From Scatosoma sp045128055 (GTDB taxonomy: Bacteria > Bacillota > Clostridia > Christensenellales > Borkfalkiaceae): a DNA stretch of 5,914 bases. Both the position numbers and the translations under genes were made by a program. Positions 1-5,767 of the stretch are shown piece after piece. The notes under the pieces are model-generated. The model searched no databases. It was not told the origin of the DNA and saw only the letters and a program-made list of their open reading frames with translations. How positions within the stretch are numbered: position 1 is the stretch's first letter; every line of letters begins with the position of its first letter. The stretch lies in NCBI GenBank assembly GCA_045128055.1, contig JBGVRC010000174.1, positions 1 to 5,914 of the forward strand, read 5' to 3'.

Positions 1-1288
1 TGGCTGGAAGAAGCTTCTAACGGGCTTTGGAATGCTGAAGGACAAATCAACGGCAACCGGCGGCGCCCACCCGGTTTTCGACCGCCTTACACCTTGGGCG
101 CTTGAATTGCTTTACTATGCGGGCGGCGTTGCGAAAAATGCCGTTGACATTCCGGCGGAAAGCATGGTGCAACACGGGTTCGAAGTGACGGGCGACGATG
201 GCACGCTTTACGCCGCGTTTAAAGAAATTCACGGACCCGCCCAAATTGAGCTCGCCCTAAAGTGGACGCGTATGCTTGGGGGTGCGCTGGTGATTATGGA
301 CGTTGCGGGCGGTGGCGATTGGGAGTTGCCGTGGTATCCCGAAAAGGGCGGCACAATACGCGGGCTCAAGGTTTACCCGTGCGAGCGAATTATGCTTGGG
401 GAAATGATGACCGTGCAAATGCCGGAAAGCCCGTACTTCGAAAACTATGAAATGTTTGTTGTGCGCAAAAGCGACGGCAATACGTTCAAGGTACACGCCT
501 CCCGGTGCCTTGTGTTTAAAAGTACGACACGCGTTGACGCAACCTTCCCCGGCTGGCTGGAGGGCGAGCGCTTTTGGGGCTTGAGCAACATTTACGAAGG
601 CTTGGAAGACGCCCGCAACTATGGTTTAAGCAAGCAAGGCGTCTCGCACTTGATGCAGGAGTGCAGCGTGGGCAAGTTTACCCTCAGCAACCTAGAGCAG
701 CTCGTGGCGGAAAGCAACTACAAGGCAATTTATCAGCGCCTTGAAGCAATGGACGAACAAAAGAGCGTCATTAACGGCGTGTTCCTTGGGGAGGGCGAAA
801 ACTACACCCGCGAAAACGTTACTTTTGCGGGCGTGCCGGAAGTGCTGGACCGCCAAATGATGAGCGTTGCCGGGTCTTACCGAATACCCGTTACAAAGTT
901 GTTCGGGCGCTCCGCCGCTGGCATGAATGCAACGGGCGAGGGCGACGATGACAACTACAACGCATTTATCGGCGGCTTGCAGGAGGTGCAGCTCTTGCCC
1001 CAGTTGCAGCGCTTGCTCTACTGCATTAACGCAAGCACAAAAACCATAAAGGGCGAAAACGGAAAGGCGCCGAAAATTTGCATTGAATTCAACCCGTTAA
1101 GCAAGCGCGACCAGTTGAAGGACGCACAAGTGCGCGAAACCATGAGCCGCGCTGACCGCAACTATGTCGAAGCCGGAATTATACCGGGCGAAGTGATTAT
1201 AAAGAACCGCTTTGCTGGTGGTTACAACATTGACACCGCCGTGGATAGCGATTACGTGCCGGACTTTGGTGGTGAAGCGGAGGAGTAG
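1..1288 (+). CDS. Phage portal protein, DUF1073 family (5' end outside window)
   Basis: The portal forms the ring at the unique capsid vertex through which DNA is packaged and ejected; it binds the terminase and the head-tail connectors. The reading frame is open from base 2, so the ATG at 32 is probably internal. The ten codons before it (GWKKLLTGFG) followed by MLKDKS match the usual N-terminal 'W..l.tG.G...DK' of this family, so the true start lies left of the window. Counting from the first complete codon, 428 residues are visible. Family hallmarks are an N-terminal 'VAKNAVDIPAESMVQHGFEV' block (residues about 43-62) and a conserved C-terminal block (about 294-320) containing RIPVTKLFGRS, then GMNATGEGDDDNY and a Q-rich helix (GLQEVQLLPQL). 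Pfam groups this family with the N-terminal part of Acb1-like anti-CBASS proteins, but no C-terminal phosphoesterase domain is present here. Its last codons carry the GGAGG ribosome site of the next gene, which starts 3 bp downstream, implying translational coupling. Confidence 0.94.
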   Translation, partial: GWKKLLTGFGMLKDKSTATGGAHPVFDRLTPWALELLYYAGGVAKNAVDIPAESMVQHGFEVTGDDGTLYAAFKEIHGPAQIELALKWTRMLGGALVIMDVAGGGDWELPWYPEKGGTIRGLKVYPCERIMLGEMMTVQMPESPYFENYEMFVVRKSDGNTFKVHASRCLVFKSTTRVDATFPGWLEGERFWGLSNIYEGLEDARNYGLSKQGVSHLMQECSVGKFTLSNLEQLVAESNYKAIYQRLEAMDEQKSVINGVFLGEGENYTRENVTFAGVPEVLDRQMMSVAGSYRIPVTKLFGRSAAGMNATGEGDDDNYNAFIGGLQEVQLLPQLQRLLYCINASTKTIKGENGKAPKICIEFNPLSKRDQLKDAQVRETMSRADRNYVEAGIIPGEVIIKNRFAGGYNIDTAVDSDYVPDFGGEAEE

Positions 1289-1291
1289 GCA

Positions 1292-3148
1292 ATGGACGGG
1301 ACGCGCAAGTTTGCAACCGCCCTTTCCCTTGCGGGCGGTGCAACAAAGGCAAAAATTCGCAAGCTAAAGGGGCGCCGCTGGAAGTACCCGCTGTCGCTTG
1401 AATTGCAGTACGGAACCGCCATAAACCGCTATATGACAAAGCGGTGGAAGGAATACGCCGCGCAAGCGCTGGCAATGATGGTTCCGCGAATGGACGCCGT
1501 TAGTTTGGAACCAGCGCCGGGCGAATACGGTCCGGCACTTGGGGCGATTGTAAGCATTGCCCGCAACATTGGGGAATTTAACAAGCGCGAAATGGACGCG
1601 TTCCGAAAAATTGCAGTTGGTGACGCATTTGTGCAGGACGAGCCGTGGGTTGAAAAAACGTTGCAGGATTGGGCGCAAAACCAAGTTTCGCTCATAACAA
1701 AGGCGACGGACGATATGCGCGATGCAGTTGCCCGCCGTGTGCGCGATGGCGTTAAGCATGGCAAAATCAACCGCGAAATCGAAAGCCAAATAATGCAGGA
1801 TTTGCCGGGCATTAGCAAGCGCCGCGCCCAAATCATAGCCCGCGACCAAGCAAGCAAGCTAAATGCCTCGCTTTCGGAAGGGCGCATGAAGGACGCCGGG
1901 CTTGAAACCTACATTTGGGAAACCGCATACGATGAACGCGTGCGTGGGTTGCCGGGCGGCAAGTACCCAAAGGCACTTCCGAGTCATTGGGCAATGCAGG
2001 GAAAAATTTGCCGCTGGGACGACCCGACCGTTTACCGCAACGCGAAAGGCGAGTGGGAAAAGCGCCCGGCGAATTGCCCCTATACCACGCCCGGAACCGA
2101 AATTTTGTGCCGTTGCGTTGCGTTGCCAAACTGGGACGAGCTGGAGGAAGTTGAAGCAGCCGGACCGGAAGTAAAGGCGCAACGCGAAATAGAACGGGCG
2201 CAAGAGGCAATCGAAAAGGCTGCAACGGCGGCGGGGTACATTAACCCAAGCAACCCCGCCCTCGCCGCGTTTGTGCAGGAAGAAGCCCGTGCCAAAACCG
2301 CTCTTGAAAACTTGCTTGCAGTGGTAACGGGTGCAGCCAAAAAGCCCGCCGCCGTTGCGGTTGCCGCAAAGCCAAAGAAAAAGGAAAAGGAACCGCCAAC
2401 GCTTGAAAACTTGGAAGCTACAATTAAAAAGGCGGACAAGAACTGGAAGCACTGGAACGCCGACGAACGTGCAAGGTATGCCGAAAAACTGGTGGAACTT
2501 TTTGAAAATTCCGACTTTGGAATGAACGTGCCGCGCACAAACGACCGGGGCGATGACGTTATTGCCGCAATTTTTGGCTCGCACTTTAAGAACCAAATGG
2601 AAACCAAAACCGGGGAGGGGCTGGTTGACGTTGCTTACCGCAAAAGGGCAAGCGAAACTTTGTTTGGAACAAAACTTGCCAAAACAAAGGACGCCGAATT
2701 TGAAAAGTACGGCTTCCTTATGGATAAAGATATGTATAAGCAAGCAACCAGCGGCATCGCCGACCAGTATTGGCGATATGGCGACGGCGTGCAAGTGCGC
2801 TTTAAAAAGGACATGGTCAAAACAACGTTTACCATTGGGGACAGCCTTGGGGCGGGTCTAACTCCTAGCTACACCAGCGACCCAAATGTTGTAAGTTCTA
2901 GGAATGCGCATATTAACCGCGTTTTAGCCCTTACCGAAACCAAAAGCGCGGCGGAGGCAACACGTTCGCTCGGAACAAGTTACATTGAATTGCAGTATCA
3001 CGGCAATTTAACGCCGGACATGGTCGAAAGCGTGTTTATCCCGGCACCAACTGCAAAGAAGCTATCGGCGGAAGCGATACAAAAAATGCGCGATAGCGGG
3101 GCGGCGCTATACACGCATGACGCAAAGGGCAATGTAATCCCGTTTTAG
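1292..3148 (+). CDS. Minor head protein, Mu gpF/SPP1 gp7-like, with large C-terminal extension
   Basis: This minor head protein of 618 residues belongs to a family whose members sit inside the procapsid near the portal and can be ejected with DNA. ATG 1292 follows GGAGGAG at 1279-1285. Residues about 1-130 are helical and basic. Residues about 130-285 are the Mu gpF-like domain: a conserved helix IIARDQASKLNASL (181-194), YIWETAYDERVR (207-218), SHWAMQG (231-237) and PGTEILCRC (267-275), which is the family's ending motif. Four cysteines (C240, C262, C273, C275) could bind a metal. Residues about 285-345 look like an Ala/Glu/Lys-rich helix, then an Ala/Pro/Lys linker (346-370). Residues 371-618 form a separate domain not needed for the basic gpF fold. 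It has GVQVRFKKD (499-507), TTFTIGDSLG (511-520) and SYIELQYHGNLTPDMVESVFI (563-583). The last motif resembles the E-containing strand of ADP-ribosyltransferase-fold proteins, but that is inference. The end overlaps the minus-strand gene by 4 bp. Confidence 0.93.
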   Translation: MDGTRKFATALSLAGGATKAKIRKLKGRRWKYPLSLELQYGTAINRYMTKRWKEYAAQALAMMVPRMDAVSLEPAPGEYGPALGAIVSIARNIGEFNKREMDAFRKIAVGDAFVQDEPWVEKTLQDWAQNQVSLITKATDDMRDAVARRVRDGVKHGKINREIESQIMQDLPGISKRRAQIIARDQASKLNASLSEGRMKDAGLETYIWETAYDERVRGLPGGKYPKALPSHWAMQGKICRWDDPTVYRNAKGEWEKRPANCPYTTPGTEILCRCVALPNWDELEEVEAAGPEVKAQREIERAQEAIEKAATAAGYINPSNPALAAFVQEEARAKTALENLLAVVTGAAKKPAAVAVAAKPKKKEKEPPTLENLEATIKKADKNWKHWNADERARYAEKLVELFENSDFGMNVPRTNDRGDDVIAAIFGSHFKNQMETKTGEGLVDVAYRKRASETLFGTKLAKTKDAEFEKYGFLMDKDMYKQATSGIADQYWRYGDGVQVRFKKDMVKTTFTIGDSLGAGLTPSYTSDPNVVSSRNAHINRVLALTETKSAAEATRSLGTSYIELQYHGNLTPDMVESVFIPAPTAKKLSAEAIQKMRDSGAALYTHDAKGNVIPF

Positions 3149-3453
3149 TATTGCTTGATTTGGTTTGCGCTTTCGTAAGGGAAAAATTTGCCGTGCCAAA
3201 TATCCAAAAAGAAAATAATGGTACGCTTTTCCCTTGCAACCTTTTCGTCAACCAGCACGCCGGAGCAAGCACCAGCGGCAAGCGCTTCATCAAATTCGTT
3301 GTTTAGGCGCCCCAAGTACTCCGGGTCGTTTTGCGCATTTTCAAAAAGCACGCGTTCACCATCCCACCACATGGCGGCGTTCGCGTCCGTACCCTTGAAC
3401 GGGTTTTCCTTTTCTTGCTTGTAGTATTTGAAGTTTTGCAGTAGTTTTTCCAT
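3145..3453 (-). CDS. Hypothetical protein, 102 aa, antisense to the structural operon
   Basis: I do not recognise this protein. The start chosen is the ATG at 3453-3451, because AGAGGG (3466-3461) lies 7 bp upstream of it and an extended -10 element TGnTATAAT lies just before that. The frame runs upstream to another ATG at 3519, but that start would lie inside the opposite gene and ahead of the promoter. The product is soluble and slightly acidic, with no signal peptide or membrane segment. Its N-terminus is rich in aromatic and charged residues (NFKYYKQEKENPF), followed by AAMWWDGERVLFENA (residues 28-42), an acidic helix (PEYLGRLNNEFDEALAAGAC) and a hydrophobic strand with flanking aromatics (TIIFFLDIWHGKFFPY). 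Codon choice (AAG/GAA, GCC/GCG, AAC) resembles the neighbours, which supports real coding. It is convergent with the minor head gene, sharing the TTAG at 3145-3148, and no terminator is visible. Opposed orientation and its own promoter suggest moron-type cargo, expressed independently of the late operon. Confidence 0.75.
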   Translation of the reverse strand: MEKLLQNFKYYKQEKENPFKGTDANAAMWWDGERVLFENAQNDPEYLGRLNNEFDEALAAGACSGVLVDEKVAREKRTIIFFLDIWHGKFFPYESANQIKQY

Positions 3454-3465
3454 ATAAAAGCCCTC

Positions 3466-3486
3466 TTTTGTTATATTATAGCAAAA
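3466..3486. promoter_or_regulatory. Palindromic bidirectional promoter / candidate operator
   Basis: A 21-bp palindrome centred on T3476 has half-sites TTTTGTTATA and TATAGCAAAA. Nine of ten arm positions pair perfectly, and the exception (3471/3481) is a T-G pair. Read on the minus strand it contains TGCTATAAT, a perfect extended -10 element (TATAAT at 3480-3475). Read on the plus strand it contains TGTTATATT (TATATT at 3472-3477, 5 of 6 matches). Predicted starts are near 3468 for the minus strand and 3484 for the plus strand, giving leaders of about 15 and 20 nt to ATG 3453 and ATG 3504. I see no good -35 on either side, which is normal for extended -10 promoters. The symmetry can be explained by two overlapping promoters alone, by a dimeric repressor site that would silence both genes, or by both. 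Confidence 0.6.
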
Positions 3487-3503
3487 CAAGGCAGGGAAAC
3501 GAA

Positions 3504-3764
3504 ATGAAAAATGCACCATTGACTTTTAAAAAGTTGCTTGATGAAGAAGCGTTTTGCAGCGCGTGCAGCGATAACGGGTACGAGGCGGAATGGGACACAA
3601 GCGCCCGCGCCGTGGTTTTAACGGATGCAACCGGGCGGCATTACTTCAAAGCCGGGCTAAAGGCAAGGGACGTTTTGTACGTTTTGCAGCAAGACAAAAG
3701 CGCCGCAACCTTGCAAAGTATGCTTTTTGACGCCGTTGTGGCTGACGAAGCAGAATATTTTTAA
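3504..3764 (+). CDS. Hypothetical protein, 86 aa, divergent partner of the minus-strand gene
   Basis: No family is recognised. The start is ATG 3504, with AGGG at 3493-3496 (7-nt spacer). The frame is also open from a TTG at 3468, but that codon lies inside the promoter palindrome and lacks a ribosome site. The product is small and acidic (about 15 Asp/Glu to 9 Lys/Arg). It appears to have an N-terminal helix (LTFKKLLDEEAFCSACSDNG), two or three strands (EAEWDTSARAVVLTDATG, then RHYFKAG at 45-51) and two C-terminal helices (ARDVLYVLQQD, then ATLQSMLFDAVVADEAEYF). One CxxC pair (C18, C21) is not enough to claim zinc binding. There is no signal peptide or membrane segment. It shares a 50-bp leader with the opposed gene and is followed after 45 bp by the protease-scaffold gene, which seems to have its own promoter. 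The acidic character would fit a small inhibitor or partner protein, but nothing in the sequence proves this. Confidence 0.75.
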   Translation: MKNAPLTFKKLLDEEAFCSACSDNGYEAEWDTSARAVVLTDATGRHYFKAGLKARDVLYVLQQDKSAATLQSMLFDAVVADEAEYF

Positions 3765-3773
3765 TTTGCCCTA

Positions 3774-3803
3774 TTGCATTTCGCAAAAAAATTTATTTAT
3801 ATT
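3774..3803 (+). promoter_or_regulatory. Putative promoter for the capsid assembly block
   Basis: The spacer between the 86-codon gene and the protease gene is clearly AT-rich against its surroundings. TATATT at 3798-3803 matches the -10 consensus at 5 of 6 positions. TTGCAT at 3774-3779 is a partial -35 (first three bases match) with an 18-bp gap. A start 5-8 bases after the -10 would fall at about 3808-3811, on or next to ATG 3810, so the message could be leaderless. This agrees with the absence of a convincing ribosome site there, unlike every other structural gene in the window. The host's sigma factor preferences are unknown. Confidence 0.42.
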
Positions 3804-3809
3804 TTGGGC

Positions 3810-5003
3810 ATGGGAAGCAAAAAGGAAACAGAATTGTCGCAAAGCCGCCTCGATTGGTGGGCTGACGGCATTGATTACGAAACAAGCCCGGCGGAAAAGA
3901 CCGCTGAAGGATTTTTGATTGCCCGCGCACCGCTGACCAGCGTTGGCGTTTTTACTTACCGCAACGCCGACGGAACACCGCGCCGAGAATTGCGCTTGCC
4001 GGAAGAAGTTTTTGCGGCTGAAAGCCTTGCAACTTTGCGCATGAAGCCGCTCACGCTTTTGCACCCGGACGAAGCCGTTACCCCGGAAAACTCCGATGAA
4101 CTTTCAGTTGGCAGCATTGGCAACGACATCACGACCGACCCTTATCGTGTTTACGGCTCCGTTGCAGTAACAAAGGCGGACGGAATTAAGGCGGTTGAAG
4201 AAAAGACCGCCCGTGGGCTTTCTTGCGGCTATAAATGCGATATTGAATGGACGAGCGGAACGTGGATGGGCGTGCCGTTTGATTGCATCCAGCGAAACAT
4301 TCGTTACAACCATGTGGCACTCGTACCCGTGCCGCGTGCTGGGGACGGAAACGCGATACGCATGGACGGCGCTGGCACGCCGGAACCGCGTGAAAATTAC
4401 ACACAACCAAACGAGGAAAATATGGACCTTAAAATTTACCATATTGACGGGGCTGATTACAAGGCGGAGCCCCAAGTTATCGCCGCCTTGGATAAAGCCG
4501 TGGCACGCGCTGACGCGGCTGAAAAGGAAGTTGCTCAGCTCCGCGCCGACTCCAAGGTTGCAAGCGAAAACGCCGAAAAGGAAAAGGCAACCATCACCGC
4601 CGAACGCGACACCTACAAGGAACGCCTTGACGCTATGGAAAAGGAAATGCCGGGCAAGATTGAAGCAGCCGTAAAGGCACGCCTCGACATTGTTGGCAAG
4701 GCAACCGCCGCCGGAGTTGAAGTGCGCGACGACATGGCTGACGTTGACATTAAAAAAGCGGTTGTTAAAAAGTATTACCCGAACGCCAATCTTGACGGAC
4801 AGGGAAATGAATACATTAACGCCCGCTTTGATTGTGCTTGCGAACAAGCCGCAAAGGAAGCGGAAAACAAGAGCCGCAAGGACGCCGCTGAAACTACTCC
4901 CCATAACGTGAACCCCTCTGCCGAAGAAAAACTGAAGGCTTCCCGCGACGCTTATAACAAGCGCATGGACAGCGCTTGGCAGGATGAACCCAACAACAAG
5001 TAA
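3810..5003 (+). CDS. DUF2213 prohead protease fused to capsid scaffold
   Basis: This 397-residue fusion combines a capsid maturation protease with a scaffold domain; it acts inside the assembling procapsid and is normally degraded or lost. Residues about 13-186 match DUF2213: RLDWWADG, EGFLIARAPLTSVGVFTYRN (33-52), LRLPEEVFAAESL, MKPLTLLHP (78-86), RGLSCGYKCDIEW (135-147), FDCIQRNIRYNHVALVPVPRAG (157-178). By analogy with HK97-type prohead proteases the likely catalytic residues are H85 and S138; N167-H168 is also conserved in the family. Residues 205-397 are the scaffold: a predicted coiled coil (about 223-285, repeated Ala/Glu/Lys/Arg), a small domain (286-345) and a charged tail ending in DSAWQDEPNNK. 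ATG 3810 is the first ATG before the conserved RLD region. Earlier TTG codons at 3774 and 3804 are in frame but overlap promoter-like sequence. M205 has its own ribosome site, so a separate scaffold may be made. Confidence 0.92.
   Translation: MGSKKETELSQSRLDWWADGIDYETSPAEKTAEGFLIARAPLTSVGVFTYRNADGTPRRELRLPEEVFAAESLATLRMKPLTLLHPDEAVTPENSDELSVGSIGNDITTDPYRVYGSVAVTKADGIKAVEEKTARGLSCGYKCDIEWTSGTWMGVPFDCIQRNIRYNHVALVPVPRAGDGNAIRMDGAGTPEPRENYTQPNEENMDLKIYHIDGADYKAEPQVIAALDKAVARADAAEKEVAQLRADSKVASENAEKEKATITAERDTYKERLDAMEKEMPGKIEAAVKARLDIVGKATAAGVEVRDDMADVDIKKAVVKKYYPNANLDGQGNEYINARFDCACEQAAKEAENKSRKDAAETTPHNVNPSAEEKLKASRDAYNKRMDSAWQDEPNNK
4413..4424 (+). promoter_or_regulatory. Internal ribosome site and ATG for a nested scaffold protein
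   Basis: GAGG at 4413-4416 lies 5 nt before an in-frame ATG at 4422 (residue 205 of the protease-scaffold). Initiation here would yield a 193-residue protein ending at 5003 that is exactly the scaffold part, without the protease. The ATG sits at the domain boundary: the preceding stretch (GAGTPEPRENYTQPNEEN) is linker-like and the following MDLKIYHIDG looks like a natural N-terminus. Nested scaffold genes inside the protease gene are well known, for example lambda C/Nu3. Confidence 0.55.
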
Positions 5004-5015
5004 GGAGGCATAAAA

Positions 5016-5750
5016 ATGTCTGCATACGGAAATATGGATAAGGGCTTGCCGGGACTTCTTTTCGGCTTGACCGTAACGCATCAAATTGATTCCCGCCTTG
5101 CAAAAGGCGCCATCGGCTTCGGCGTGCCGTGCTTTGGCACTGGTGACGGCGAACAAGTTGAAAAGGCTGGCGAAGGCGCATTGCTTGGCATTACCGGGCG
5201 CACCGATTACGATGCACCAAACTATCGTGACGGCGATGCCGTGAACGTTGTAAGAACTGGAAAGGTGTGGGGCGTTGCTGGTGAAGCAATTACCGCCGAC
5301 ACCGAAGTTTCCGTGAACGCTTCTACTGGCAAAATTATCGCAAAGACCAGCGCCGCCGCTGGTGCAAAGCGTGTTGTTACCATCACGGTCGCAAGCGCAA
5401 GCGCTGCAAGCAAGGTTGTGACGGTTTTGGTTGGCGACAAGGTTGCTCAGGTGAACACCACCGACGACGTGAAAGCCGCCGCCGATGTTGCCGCCGCCTT
5501 GAAGGTTGAACTTGAAAAACTGGACATCCCGTTTGTGCCGACCGTTTCCGGCGCCGTTGTTACCCTTACCGCAAAGGGAAAGGGCGTTGCCGAAAATAAC
5601 GTGGCAATTACCGCAAGCACAACCGACAGCACTCAGACGCTGACCGTTGCTCAGAGCACCGCCGGAAGCGACGTTGTTTTGAACCCCGGTTGGTACGCAC
5701 GCACCACCGCCGAAGCCGCAAACGAAATTATCCTTGTGGACTTGGGCTAA
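5016..5750 (+). CDS. Capsid cement/decoration protein, DUF2190-like, with inserted beta domain
   Basis: This is probably the capsid cement protein that binds the outer shell and stabilises the expanded head. It has 244 residues. ATG 5016 follows AAGGAGG at 5002-5008 with a 7-nt spacer, the strongest ribosome site in the window, which fits a protein made in high copy. Residues about 1-113 and 219-244 form the cement fold: LPGLLFGL, AKGAIGFGVPCF (29-40), GALLGITGRTDYDAPNYRDGD, VNVVRTGKVWGVAGEAITADTEV (77-98), STGKIIA, and a closing NPGWYARTTAEAANEIILVDLG. Residues about 118-215 are an extra domain rich in Val, Thr and Ala: VVTITVAS, VVTVLVGDKVAQVNTTDDVKAAADVAAALK, VPTVSGAVVTLTAKGKGVAENNVAIT. 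That pattern resembles the beta domain seen in phage tail sheath proteins such as Mu gpL. It interrupts the cement fold just before its last strands. The position between scaffold and major capsid genes is typical for the family. There is no signal peptide. Confidence 0.85.
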   Translation: MSAYGNMDKGLPGLLFGLTVTHQIDSRLAKGAIGFGVPCFGTGDGEQVEKAGEGALLGITGRTDYDAPNYRDGDAVNVVRTGKVWGVAGEAITADTEVSVNASTGKIIAKTSAAAGAKRVVTITVASASAASKVVTVLVGDKVAQVNTTDDVKAAADVAAALKVELEKLDIPFVPTVSGAVVTLTAKGKGVAENNVAITASTTDSTQTLTVAQSTAGSDVVLNPGWYARTTAEAANEIILVDLG

Positions 5751-5767
5751 TTTAAGGAGACAAAAAC

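Noticed and set aside
32..34. ATG 32 as the start of the portal gene
   Set aside because: The frame is open to the window edge, and the preceding ten residues fit the conserved N-terminus of the family. No ribosome site precedes this ATG.
1..1288. Acb1-type anti-CBASS activity in the DUF1073 protein
   Set aside because: The family shares its N-terminal region with Acb1-like proteins, but no paired HxT/HxS phosphoesterase motifs or extra C-terminal domain are visible. The protein has ordinary portal length.
1859..2794. Long open frame on the minus strand (311 codons) opposite the minor head gene
   Set aside because: It lies entirely within a strongly supported plus-strand gene. The translation is rich in Cys, Phe, His and Arg with no recognisable motif, and it has no promoter or ribosome site. 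It is a shadow of biased codon use.
2864..2907. Inverted CCTAG / CTAGG pair within the minor head gene
   Set aside because: The arms are only 5 bp and lie inside coding sequence with no further symmetry, so chance is the better explanation.
3188..3424. Plus-strand open frame of 78 codons opposite the 102-codon minus-strand gene
   Set aside because: It has no ribosome site and a Ser-rich shadow composition. The minus-strand reading has the promoter, the ribosome site and neighbour-like codon use.
3774..3786. Small hairpin TTGC-loop-GCAA as a terminator after the 86-codon gene
   Set aside because: The stem is only 4 bp and is followed by A residues, not T, on the plus strand.
4104..5156. Long open frame on the minus strand (350 codons) opposite the protease-scaffold
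   Set aside because: It runs antisense across the DUF2213 gene, the intergenic ribosome site and the start of the cement gene. Its composition is that of a shadow frame (many Phe, Val, His, Cys).
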